The notes beneath the pieces are model-generated. The model saw nothing but the letters and a program-made list of their open reading frames with translations. It was not told the DNA's origin and searched no databases. 64,000 nucleotides of DNA from Hymenobacter sp. YIM 151858-1. GTDB taxonomy: Bacteria; Bacteroidota; Bacteroidia; Cytophagales; Hymenobacteraceae. Every line of letters starts with the position of its first letter. The stretch's first letter is position 1. Below are positions 49,386-56,853 of this stretch, piece by piece. The stretch covers positions 868,001-932,000 of the forward strand of contig NZ_CP110136.1 in assembly GCF_025979705.1 (NCBI RefSeq), in the 5' to 3' direction. The position numbers and the translations under genes were made by a program.

Positions 49386-51173
49386 ATGAAGTCATCGGTT
49401 CAAACCGTTTTTCTGTCCACCTTACGGCTGATGCTGGCTTTCTGCCTGCTGCTGGTTACTGCCTCGTGCAGCCAGGAGCAAAAGGAGAAAGTGCAGGACG
49501 CAGCCGCTGATCTGCTGCCGGGCACCGCCGCTAAAAAAGCCGGCCCGCAGCCGCGCATCGATACCGTGTACGTTGAGAAGTACATGGCCGCGAAGCCGGC
49601 GTTCAAAGGCGAAATCGAATGGGGTAAAAAATTCTACAAGGAGCGCGAAGGCCGCCTAGGTTGGTTTCGTGAGCACGAAGTGGTGCCCCATGCCGAGCGT
49701 ATGCTCTCGGTGCTCAAGAAAGCCGGCGAAGAAGGCCTCGACCCCAAGGACTACAAAGTCGTTGATTTCGACAAGCTTTTCGCGCAGCTGAAAGAAGCCC
49801 CCGATACCACCGCCCGCAACGCGCTCGAAAAAGAGATTGATGTCGCGCTATCAGCCACTTACTTCAATTGGGCCGATGATTTTTATCGCGGCCTGGTAAA
49901 CCCGCGCGAGGTAAAAAACATCGACTGGAAGATCAAGCGTAACAAAATCAAGTTGCACAAGGCGCTCATGACCATCCTGCAGGAGCGGGAAAGCACGTAC
50001 CCCTACTACGAGTTTGAGCCCCTGCACCCCGAGTACGACCGGTTGCGCGAGGCCCTGGCCCGCTTCCGTACCATGCAGCGCAACGGCGGCTGGGCCACCG
50101 TGCCGGCCGTGAAACGCCTGCGCCCCAACGATACCTCGGCCGTAGTACCGGCGCTACGCCGCCGCCTCTTTGGCTTCAGGCCCGATGGCACCCCGAACCC
50201 GGAGCTTGCGGCTCAACCGCAGGCAGTACCGGTATCGAACAAAGCAGGACAGGCCGGCGCCACGGGTGTGCAAGAATCGCGCACCTACGATGCTGAGCTC
50301 GTGGCTGCCGTCAAGGCATTTCAGCAACAGAACGGCCTGAACCCCGACGGCAACCTAGGGCCCGAAACCATCAAGCTGCTCAACATCCCGCTGCAGCAGC
50401 GCATCGATCAGATCATCCTGAACATGGAGCGTTGGCGCTGGATTCCGAAGCGCTTCGAGCCCAACTACCTGCTCGTAAATATCCCCGACTACCACATGTG
50501 GGTGTACGAGAACGGCAAGCCCGCCATCGACATGCGCGTGATTGTGGGCAAGCAGCTGAACGCAACTCCCGTGTTCAGCGACAAGATGGAATACGTGGTG
50601 CTGGCGCCGTACTGGAACGTGCCCTTTAGCATCATCGACAAAGAGCTGCGTCCTGGTTTGGAGCGCGATGCTGCCGGCTACCTTGAGCGCCTCGACATGG
50701 AGGTGGTGAAAGGCTCCGGTGCCAAGGCCACGCCGGTCGACCCATCGAGCATCGATTGGGCCAACCTCACCGAAGGCAAGTGGAAGTACACGCTGCGCAA
50801 GCGCCCAGGGCCGCGCAACGACCTAGGCGACGTTAAGTTTTTGTTCCCGAACTCGGAGGACATCTACCTGCACGACACGCCCAACGACGAACTCTTCAGC
50901 CAGGCCAAACGTGGTTTCAGCCACGGCTGCGTGCGCGTAGAGCGGCCCCTGGAGTTGGCCGAGTACCTGCTGCGTAACAAGCCCGGTTGGGACATGACCA
51001 AAATTCAGGAAACCGTAGCGGCGGGGAAGGAGCAGTACGTAACGCTTCCGGAGAAGCTGCCCGTTTACCTGGTGTACTTTACTACCTGGGTCGACGACGC
51101 TGGCAACGTGCACTTCCGCGACGACATCTACGGCCACGACAAATCTTTGGCCCGGGAGTACTTTAGCACCTAG
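49386..51173 (+). CDS. L,D-transpeptidase (YcbB/LdtD-like)
   Basis: 595-aa lipoprotein (lipobox VTASC) that cross-links peptidoglycan in the cell envelope. It has a large N-terminal scaffold domain, a peptidoglycan-binding-like helix region (ELVAAVKAFQQQNGLNPDGN ... GPETIKLLN), and the YkuD catalytic domain ending in GFSHGCVRVERP, where His and Cys are the active residues. This three-part layout is that of YcbB. The start is the ATG at 49386 before the signal; the open frame upstream is not signal-like. Confidence 0.92.
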   Translation: MKSSVQTVFLSTLRLMLAFCLLLVTASCSQEQKEKVQDAAADLLPGTAAKKAGPQPRIDTVYVEKYMAAKPAFKGEIEWGKKFYKEREGRLGWFREHEVVPHAERMLSVLKKAGEEGLDPKDYKVVDFDKLFAQLKEAPDTTARNALEKEIDVALSATYFNWADDFYRGLVNPREVKNIDWKIKRNKIKLHKALMTILQERESTYPYYEFEPLHPEYDRLREALARFRTMQRNGGWATVPAVKRLRPNDTSAVVPALRRRLFGFRPDGTPNPELAAQPQAVPVSNKAGQAGATGVQESRTYDAELVAAVKAFQQQNGLNPDGNLGPETIKLLNIPLQQRIDQIILNMERWRWIPKRFEPNYLLVNIPDYHMWVYENGKPAIDMRVIVGKQLNATPVFSDKMEYVVLAPYWNVPFSIIDKELRPGLERDAAGYLERLDMEVVKGSGAKATPVDPSSIDWANLTEGKWKYTLRKRPGPRNDLGDVKFLFPNSEDIYLHDTPNDELFSQAKRGFSHGCVRVERPLELAEYLLRNKPGWDMTKIQETVAAGKEQYVTLPEKLPVYLVYFTTWVDDAGNVHFRDDIYGHDKSLAREYFST

Positions 51174-51274
51174 GGGTTCCCTTGGTACGATGGCTGCCCC
51201 AAACCAGAGCCCATTCGATTTGGTAGTTTCCGAGGGGCATCCGCAGAACTAGTCTGCGACTTCTGATAGTTACA

Positions 51275-51310
51275 ACAAAGCGCCCCGGCACCGTAGCCGG
51301 GGCGCTTTGT
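51275..51310 (+). terminator. Terminator downstream of the L,D-transpeptidase gene
   Basis: A perfect 15-bp stem (51275-51289 with 51296-51310) followed by TTTTTT. Confidence 0.88.
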
Positions 51311-51459
51311 TTTTTGCCCGAAGGACATCCGGCAACCAGATGAGCGGAAAGGACTACAGAAAACCTACGCGGCATAGTCTTGAAGCGGACCAAGTAAGAC
51401 CAGCAAGGAGCAGAATCAGATAAATTACTATTAGTGAACTTATGTAAACAGCAGATATC

Positions 51460-51469
51460 GTTTGTAAAC
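51460..51469. promoter_or_regulatory. Candidate operator of the XRE regulator
   Basis: The 10-bp GTTTGTAAAC site, a near palindrome, upstream of the XRE gene. Related sites: TATGTAAACA at 51441, TGTAATTACA at 51501, GTTTGTAACC at 51562, and TTTGTAAACA again at 52750 before the small lipoprotein gene. Confidence 0.35.
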
Positions 51470-51584
51470 AAAAGTAACTAAAGGATGCCCTGTATAGATA
51501 TGTAATTACATTTGTAATGGCGGCCATTGACTGTCCATTCGCTTTACTCATTAGTGTGTAGGTTTGTAACCAGCCTTTCTTGCT

Positions 51585-52178
51585 ATGCTCGATCGAATTC
51601 GCCAGCTTATCCAAGCACGCCAGCTTTCCTCCACGCAGTTTGCCGATGCCATAGGCGTTGCACGGCCAATTGTGAGCCACATATTGAGCGGCCGTAACAA
51701 GCCAAGCCTGGAGGTGGTGCAGAAGATACTGGCAGCATTTCCGGATCTGTCGATGGCTTGGCTGCTTAATGGCCAAGGGGCAATGCTTTCATCGAAGCCA
51801 ATGAGCCCGCCTCAGGTCTCTGTTAAGCCGATTGCGGCTAGCTCGGCTACTGCGCCACCCAAACGGGGCGTTAAGGCCGCTACGGAGCCCGAGAAGCCTG
51901 CAGAAAGCTATAAAGCGCCGAGTATCGCTCTACCAGCCTCGTCAGAAGCCCCGGACGCTATTGCCGACGCTACACCGACTGCTCCGCCCGATCTTCCCTT
52001 AGGCGCTGGCTCCCCGCCTCCTGGCCCCAACAATAGTGCGGGTACCATCAGCAGCAGAGCCATTCCTGAAGTGGTGGCCCAACCTGCTGTTACACAACCA
52101 AAAACCATTCGCAGAGTATTGATATTCTATAGCGATGGGACTTTCACCGACTACACTCCTGCAACCGAACCTGCCTAA
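51585..52178 (+). CDS. XRE-family HTH regulator with disordered middle
   Basis: 197-aa DNA-binding protein. Residues 1-60 are a lambda-repressor-like HTH (MLDRIRQLIQARQLSSTQFA, GVARPIVSHILSGRNKPSLE, FPDLSMAWLLNGQGAML). Residues 70-165 are Pro/Ala/Ser-rich and probably disordered. The last 25 residues, KTIRRVLIFYSDGTFTDYTP, look like a conserved small beta motif. Low-GC AT-rich DNA surrounds it on both sides, and candidate operators occur upstream and near the next gene. Confidence 0.85.
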   Translation: MLDRIRQLIQARQLSSTQFADAIGVARPIVSHILSGRNKPSLEVVQKILAAFPDLSMAWLLNGQGAMLSSKPMSPPQVSVKPIAASSATAPPKRGVKAATEPEKPAESYKAPSIALPASSEAPDAIADATPTAPPDLPLGAGSPPPGPNNSAGTISSRAIPEVVAQPAVTQPKTIRRVLIFYSDGTFTDYTPATEPA

Positions 52179-52547
52179 GCGTGTCTGTGGCGAAAACTGC
52201 TGCTGTCCAACTGTCGTACTTACTGCAGGAGCATTAAGATGGCATCCGATTTCCGATGCAATTGTGTCTGGTTGTCAACCACAAGCCAACAGGTTGCTTA
52301 ATATTATAAGTCCAATTGTATAGGATGATAATGTGGCTTGGTACTTGTTAATCGAATGCTTATTATAAATCGTTGATAGCCAGCGGTAAAATGCTCTACA
52401 TGTGAAGTGCATTGATAAGGCTTTAACCCGTGTTGTACAGATGATGACCTTATTTTTTTAGTTCTATTAACGGTGTCGCTGCGGTGTTAATGGATAGACT
52501 GCTTGTTTGGCGTATTTTCAACATCTGATGCTAATAATTGTAACACG

Positions 52548-52661
52548 ATGGTTTCCGTGAAATGTACAACAGGTTGCCTTGCTCTGGCACTGGTTTCAGC
52601 CTGTAGTCAGGCTTTCAGCTGGCCTGATCTTCATGATCTGGGTTTACGCAGGATGCGGTGA
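52548..52661 (+). CDS. Possible 37-aa lipoprotein-like small ORF
   Basis: ATG to TGA; the N-terminal CTTGCLALALVSACSQ resembles a lipoprotein signal with the lipobox VSAC, and about 19 residues would remain. Only one Lys precedes the hydrophobic stretch. No family is recognised, and composition offers little help, so it may be chance or a remnant. Confidence 0.3.
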   Translation: MVSVKCTTGCLALALVSACSQAFSWPDLHDLGLRRMR

Positions 52662-52823
52662 TCAGGCCAAGGACAATGGAGTGGTTTTTAATAACCACTA
52701 AACTTAGACCACAGCATAAGTCATAGTTTCCGGATGATTACAGTTGTTATTTGTAAACAGGGCGTTTGATCGAACCCGAATCCGTGCTCCATAACTCACT
52801 TAAGGCCGGTGCGTATTTCGGCT

Positions 52824-52853
52824 TGACGATCTAATCCGGCGCACTTACCTTTG
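52824..52853 (+). promoter_or_regulatory. Complete Bacteroidota promoter of the small lipoprotein gene
   Basis: TTG at 52824-52826, then 19 bp, then TACCTTTG at 52846-52853: the best full match in the window. The ATG starts 5 bp later, so the mRNA is likely leaderless. Confidence 0.8.
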
Positions 52854-52857
52854 GGGT

Positions 52858-53034
52858 ATGAAAAAGTCCTGCCTGCTTGCATTATTTGCTTGGGTTGCTG
52901 TGCTGGCCACGTCGTGCACGCCTCCCCCTGATGCCGAAAAAGATCCGAACGCCGATGCTGCTTACAAGCGCGAACACCGGCCGGAAGGTTACCGCGAAGC
53001 CCAGAGCAGTCAGCCGAACGCCATCGAGCAGTAA
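52858..53034 (+). CDS. Small lipoprotein, 58 aa
   Basis: A signal sequence with lipobox ATSC (KKSCLLALFAWVAVLATSC), followed by about 39 polar residues (TPPPDAEKDPNADAAYKREH ... QPNAIEQ). It is predicted to be a lipid-anchored envelope protein. The support comes from the ideal promoter right before it and the strong terminator right after it. The family is not recognised. Confidence 0.75.
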   Translation: MKKSCLLALFAWVAVLATSCTPPPDAEKDPNADAAYKREHRPEGYREAQSSQPNAIEQ

Positions 53035-53062
53035 TCTGGCTCTGCGCAGTTGGTGCCAGCCT

Positions 53063-53120
53063 CCCGAAAAAGCAGCAGCCCCGCCTGAGGTACCTCAGGC
53101 GGGGCTGCTGCTTTTTCGGG
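53063..53120. terminator. 58-bp perfect palindromic terminator
   Basis: Arms of 29 bp meet without a loop at GGTACC, with AAAAAG and CTTTTT flanks. It lies between the small lipoprotein gene and the convergent hypothetical gene and can terminate both. Confidence 0.88.
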
Positions 53121-53122
53121 TC

Positions 53123-53605
53123 CTAGGTGTGTTGCACCAGCGCAGGCTCCGGCACCGGCTGCAGCGAGGGAAGTTTGATACCTGCAATTAATTGCTCCTC
53201 CAGCAGCTGAGCCCAGGTGCGCAGATACAGCACCACATCGTCGCGCATGTTGTGGCGTAGCGCATTGCGCCGCTCGAACGGAATGGCCGCCCGGATGGTC
53301 GGGTCGGAGAGGCGCTCCAGATGGGCCAGGTCAGAGCGGGTAAAGCCGGCGGCCAGCATCTCGTCGATGGTCTCGTCGATCGGCAAGCCGCTGGTAGGGC
53401 AGTAGTCGCGCAGCTGCTGGTCCCAGTCGCCGTAGCGCTGCAGCGCGCGGGCATGGATTTCGGCTTTGCTGAGCTGGGTAATGGTTTGGGCCAGGTGGCC
53501 GCAGTTGCAACTCCCCATGTGGCCCCACTGGTAGGGTGCCTGCGTTGCTAGTCGTTGCGCCGTGGTGCGGAGGGTTTCGATAACAGAAAGCGAGCAAGTA
53601 GCCAT
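53123..53605 (-). CDS. Conserved-looking hypothetical protein
   Basis: 160 aa, cytosolic by inspection. An N-terminal helix (LSVIETLRTTAQRLATQAPY) leads to WGHMGSCNCGHLAQTI, a Cys/His cluster that could bind metal, then GDWDQQLRDYCPTSGLPIDE and a long charged helix region (DLAHLERLSDPTIRAAIPFE). No family recognised. The ATG at 53605 begins the helix. It ends just inside the palindromic terminator. Confidence 0.72.
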   Translation of the reverse strand: MATCSLSVIETLRTTAQRLATQAPYQWGHMGSCNCGHLAQTITQLSKAEIHARALQRYGDWDQQLRDYCPTSGLPIDETIDEMLAAGFTRSDLAHLERLSDPTIRAAIPFERRNALRHNMRDDVVLYLRTWAQLLEEQLIAGIKLPSLQPVPEPALVQHT

Positions 53606-53783
53606 AAAGAAGTACCGAAAGGAAGAAAATTGCGGTGCTCTGGTGTCGGGCGTCCACATGAACGTACCAGCTATATAAGCAAACCGGCCTTGGTTTTGTT
53701 CGGCATCCAGCCCTCTGGTCGCTGGGTTTGCCCAATGCCCACCGTGCTTGTGGCCTGCCAAAGGCCCTAGGTGCCAAAAGCAA

Positions 53784-53809
53784 AGCCCCCGCGCAGGGGC
53801 ACGGGGGCT
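53784..53809 (-). terminator. Hairpin downstream of the RhlE-like helicase
   Basis: A short 8-bp GC stem (53784-53791 with 53802-53809) after the helicase stop, followed on the minus strand by TTTGCTTTTGG. Confidence 0.55.
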
Positions 53810-53834
53810 GTACTGACAGGCAAAGTACCTAGAG

Positions 53835-55253
53835 CTAGTCGCGGCGGCGCCGACGACCGGAACGGCCGTTGGGGCGCGGCTTGCCAGGGCCAGCTGCAGC
53901 AGCCCCCTGGCTTGGCGACGAAGCCTTGCTGCGGTTGTCTTGCTTCTGGCGCGGAGCCGTGGCTGGCCGGGCATGGCCCGCAGCGGCTCCGCGGTTGGCC
54001 TTAGCGCCGCCTCCGGTGGTGGCGGGCCCCCGGCCGGGGCGCGGCGGCCGGCCAGCCGGGCCTTTGGGCTTGGTAATGGTGGGGCCTTTGAGCGGCACCG
54101 GGGCTACGTCGTTGTTGGCGTACGAGTGGTTGTCGACCAACGGAATTTCGCGGTTAATCAGCCGCTGAATATCCTGCAGGTAAGCCCGCTCCTCCTGGTC
54201 GCAGAAGGACAGCGCCATGCCCTCGGCACCGGCCCGGCCGGTGCGGCCAATGCGGTGCACGTAGGTTTCGGGCTCGTTGGGTAGCTCGTAGTTTACTACG
54301 TGGCTCAGCTCGTCTACATCAATACCCCGGGCTGCCAGGTCGGTAGCCACCAACACCCGCGTTTCGCCGCTCTTGAAGTTTTGCAAAGCCCGCTGGCGCG
54401 CATTCTGCGATTTGTTGCCGTGAATGGCCTCCGCCACGATGCCTTTGGCATTCAGGCCCTTCGCTACCCGATCGGCGCCGTGTTTGGTACGGGTAAACAC
54501 CAGCACGCGGCGCAGCTCAGGGTTGCTCAGCACCTCCAGCAGCAGGTAAGGCTTGTCGGTCTTCTCGATCATGTACACCGCCTGCTCCACCTTTTCGGCG
54601 GTGCTGGAAACGGGCGTAACCGCCACCTGCACGGGATTGCGCAAAATGCTATCAGCCAGCTGCTGAATGGTGGGCGGCATGGTGGCCGAGAAAAACAGCG
54701 ACTGGCGTTGCTTGGGCAGCAGCGGCAGTATGCGCCGGATGTCGTTGATGAAACCCATGTCGAGCATGCGGTCGGCTTCATCCAGCACGAAAATTTCCAG
54801 GCGCTTCAGATCAATGTAGCCTTGGTTGATCAGGTCGAGCAGGCGGCCGGGGGTGGCAATCAGCACATCAACGCCGCGGCGGAGGGCCTCAACTTGCGGG
54901 TGCTGGCTTACGCCGCCGAAAATTACCGCATGGCGCAGCTTCAGGTTTTGCCCGTAAGTAGCAAAGCTTTCCCCGATCTGAATGGCCAGCTCGCGGGTGG
55001 GCGTCAGAATCAGCGCCCGAACGGCACGCGGGCCACTGGGCTGATTGGTGGGCTTCGAAAGATGAAGGCGCTGCAGCAGCGGCAAGGTAAAGGCCGCCGT
55101 TTTGCCGGTGCCGGTTTGGGCCACGCCCAGCAAATCGCGGGCGTCGAGCACATACGGAATGGCTTGCTGCTGAATGGGAGTGGGGCGCTCGTAGCCCGTA
55201 GCGTGCAAAGCTGTCAGCAGTTCTGGCAGCAGTTGGAGGTCGTTAAACGTCAA
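53835..55253 (-). CDS. rhlE: DEAD-box RNA helicase, RhlE type
   Basis: 472-aa RNA helicase. [11 protein letters not shown] and [11 protein letters not shown] are the Q-motif region; AQTGTGKT (I), TPTRELA (Ia), [22 protein letters not shown] and [10 protein letters not shown] follow. The C-terminal 90 residues are a basic Gly/Pro/Ala/Arg-rich tail for RNA binding. RhlE acts in ribosome assembly or RNA decay. No ATG fits; TTG at 55253 puts the Q motif at the normal position. Confidence 0.92.
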   Translation of the reverse strand: MTFNDLQLLPELLTALHATGYERPTPIQQQAIPYVLDARDLLGVAQTGTGKTAAFTLPLLQRLHLSKPTNQPSGPRAVRALILTPTRELAIQIGESFATYGQNLKLRHAVIFGGVSQHPQVEALRRGVDVLIATPGRLLDLINQGYIDLKRLEIFVLDEADRMLDMGFINDIRRILPLLPKQRQSLFFSATMPPTIQQLADSILRNPVQVAVTPVSSTAEKVEQAVYMIEKTDKPYLLLEVLSNPELRRVLVFTRTKHGADRVAKGLNAKGIVAEAIHGNKSQNARQRALQNFKSGETRVLVATDLAARGIDVDELSHVVNYELPNEPETYVHRIGRTGRAGAEGMALSFCDQEERAYLQDIQRLINREIPLVDNHSYANNDVAPVPLKGPTITKPKGPAGRPPRPGRGPATTGGGAKANRGAAAGHARPATAPRQKQDNRSKASSPSQGAAAAGPGKPRPNGRSGRRRRRD

Positions 55254-55352
55254 AATCAGGGGAAAAAGAAATGCGGCAAAGGGATAATCGGCCAAACAAA
55301 GGCCTGCATATTTGGCGTAAGTGGTGGTTCAGGCCTGTACCAATAGCATCCC

Positions 55353-55871
55353 ATGAAGATTACAAAGGTAGAAACGGTTTACGACGGCTTCTATAAAATG
55401 CGCAAGCTGACGCTCGAACACGAAGGCGAACAGCTGATTCGGGAGCGTTTTGAGCCCGGAAACGCGGTAGCGGCGTTGGTTTTCGATACCAACAAACAAC
55501 AGTTCGCATTCGTGCGACAATACCGCATCGGACCCGAAAAGGAAACGTTGGAGATACCGGCCGGGATGCTCGACAAGGAGGGCGAACCGGCCGAAGAGGC
55601 GATGCGCCGCGAAATAGAGGAGGAGTTGGGCTATGCCCTCGACAAGCTCGAGCACATCGTGGATATGTACCCTTCGCCGGGTGGCGACGCCGAGCAAATT
55701 TCGGTGTATTACGCCGAGGTAAGTCGGCGCATAGGCCAAGGCGGAGGGGCCGAAGGCGAGAACGAGAACATCACAGCCGTAATGTTGGGTTGGGATGAGC
55801 TGCTGCGCGAAAACCTGCAAGACGCCAAGACGCTCGTAGCCGTTCAGTGGGCCCAACTAAGGCGCCGCTAA
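55353..55871 (+). CDS. NUDIX hydrolase, ADP-ribose pyrophosphatase-like
   Basis: 172-aa cytosolic hydrolase of nucleoside diphosphate linked compounds. The Nudix box is complete: GMLDKEGEPAEEAMRREIEE followed by ELGY. PAGMLD and SPGGDAEQISVYYAEV are typical of the ADP-ribose pyrophosphatase (NudF) branch; substrate inferred. Divergent from the RhlE gene; a 17-bp inverted repeat follows. Confidence 0.92.
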   Translation: MKITKVETVYDGFYKMRKLTLEHEGEQLIRERFEPGNAVAALVFDTNKQQFAFVRQYRIGPEKETLEIPAGMLDKEGEPAEEAMRREIEEELGYALDKLEHIVDMYPSPGGDAEQISVYYAEVSRRIGQGGGAEGENENITAVMLGWDELLRENLQDAKTLVAVQWAQLRRR

Positions 55872-55881
55872 TGGCTTAACT

Positions 55882-55951
55882 AAATGCATAAACACCATCG
55901 TTGGCTGCTCAGCAAAGGCTGGAAAAGGCTGACAATGGTGTTTATGCATTT
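55882..55951. terminator. 17-bp inverted repeat between convergent genes
   Basis: Perfect arms (55882-55898 with 55935-55951), AT-containing, with a 36-nt spacer that itself has GGCTG repeats. Probably a shared terminator of the NUDIX gene and the next one, though without the GC stem usual here. Confidence 0.55.
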
Positions 55952-55959
55952 GGGTATAC

Positions 55960-56520
55960 CTACTGAGTAACTACAATGTAGTCAAAGCGTTGCTTTAGCT
56001 TGTCATCAGCAATGCTCACCTGAACGGGGCCCGGTTCATCGGTTTTAACAAATGGAATAGTGCGGGTGCTCATGTACAAGTCGCGGTTCCAGAAGCGGCC
56101 CGTGCCCGGCGTGAGCTGCTGGCTGAGCAGTTGCTTGCCATCCTTGGTGGTGGCGGTTACCGTTAGCAGGCTAGGATCGGCGTTCTTGGCACCTTTGCGG
56201 TGCATGGTAATTACCAGCGTGCCGCCGGCGGGCAGGTTGTTGAAATGGCGCTGGTAGGTGCTGTCGGCCCAGTTGTTCATCTTCTTGAGCTCGTTGATGA
56301 CAACCAGCATCTCGGAATACGGGCGGTAGGCAACGCGCGTGTACGTGCCTTCTACCTGCTGCTCCTCCTCGGTGTTCTTGGTAACGTTTTGTACGTACTG
56401 GCACTCGTCGTCTTTTTTCGGGCGCAGGTACTTCTTGCGCTCGGCACCGGGGTCGGCTTGGGCATGGGCCGCTGATGCACCTAGCACCAGCAGGGTAAAC
56501 AGGGTAAAAAACTTCTTCAT
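55960..56520 (-). CDS. Secreted hypothetical protein
   Basis: 186 aa with a clear signal peptide (FTLFTLLVLGASAAHAQ). The mature part is beta-rich: ECQYVQNVTKNTEEEQQVEG, YSEMLVVINELKKMNNWADS, LPAGGTLVITMHRKGAKNAD and a GPVQVSIADDKLKQRFDYIV end. It resembles a periplasmic or outer-membrane associated domain but I recognise no family. It has a promoter box about 40 bp upstream. Confidence 0.75.
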   Translation of the reverse strand: MKKFFTLFTLLVLGASAAHAQADPGAERKKYLRPKKDDECQYVQNVTKNTEEEQQVEGTYTRVAYRPYSEMLVVINELKKMNNWADSTYQRHFNNLPAGGTLVITMHRKGAKNADPSLLTVTATTKDGKQLLSQQLTPGTGRFWNRDLYMSTRTIPFVKTDEPGPVQVSIADDKLKQRFDYIVVTQ

Positions 56521-56560
56521 ATCGCAGATGATTGGGCGCTGCTTGGCAGCCTTCAGTTGG

Positions 56561-56568
56561 CAAAATTA
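56561..56568 (-). promoter_or_regulatory. -7 box (TAATTTTG) of the secreted hypothetical gene
   Basis: TAATTTTG on the minus strand, 41 bp before the ATG at 56520. Confidence 0.4.
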
Positions 56569-56812
56569 GGCAACTTCCGACGCAGCACCGCAGCTGTAGG
56601 GCGTTAGTTGAGGGCGATTTATCCAATTTAGGTGCTGCGCGTACCCAAAGCCCGTTTCACGTAGGCCGATTTCCTTCCGGAACGTGTAAGCATGCCAGTT
56701 GCAATCCTCCGCCGATTGGATGAAACTCAGATAAAGCCAGCTTCAAAAAAGACGCATAATTAAAGCGCCGTATTATTCTGCCCGACATACAGCAGCGCAA
56801 GGCAAGCTTCCG

Positions 56813-56820
56813 TAATTTTG
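56813..56820 (+). promoter_or_regulatory. -7 box (TAATTTTG) of the OmpA-family gene
   Basis: TAATTTTG, 33 bp before the ATG at 56854; no clear TTG at the correct distance. Confidence 0.4.
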
Positions 56821-56853
56821 AACATTACCTAAGTTTCTCCCGCCGCGTCGCTC

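Larger units (their letters stand above)
51174..51584. other. Intergenic region with terminator and possible XRE operators
   Basis: About 410 bp becoming AT-rich toward the XRE gene. It contains the terminator at 51275-51310 and several TGTAA/TTGTAAAC-type sites between 51441 and 51571. No credible gene. Confidence 0.55.
52179..52857. other. Long AT-richer intergenic region
   Basis: About 680 bp with lower GC than the genes. It contains a possible tiny lipoprotein frame (52548-52661), a 9-bp inverted repeat (52621-52629 with 52660-52668), a 7-bp one (52680-52686 with 52693-52699), TTTGTAAACA at 52750 and the promoter at 52824. It may encode an untranslated RNA. Confidence 0.45.
56521..56853. 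other. Intergenic region with divergent promoter boxes
   Basis: About 330 bp between divergent secreted-protein genes. It holds the promoter boxes at 56561-56568 and 56813-56820; no gene is seen. Confidence 0.5.

Noticed and set aside
51354-51776. Minus-strand frame overlapping the XRE gene start
   Set aside because: It overlaps the convincing HTH domain in antisense and lacks features.
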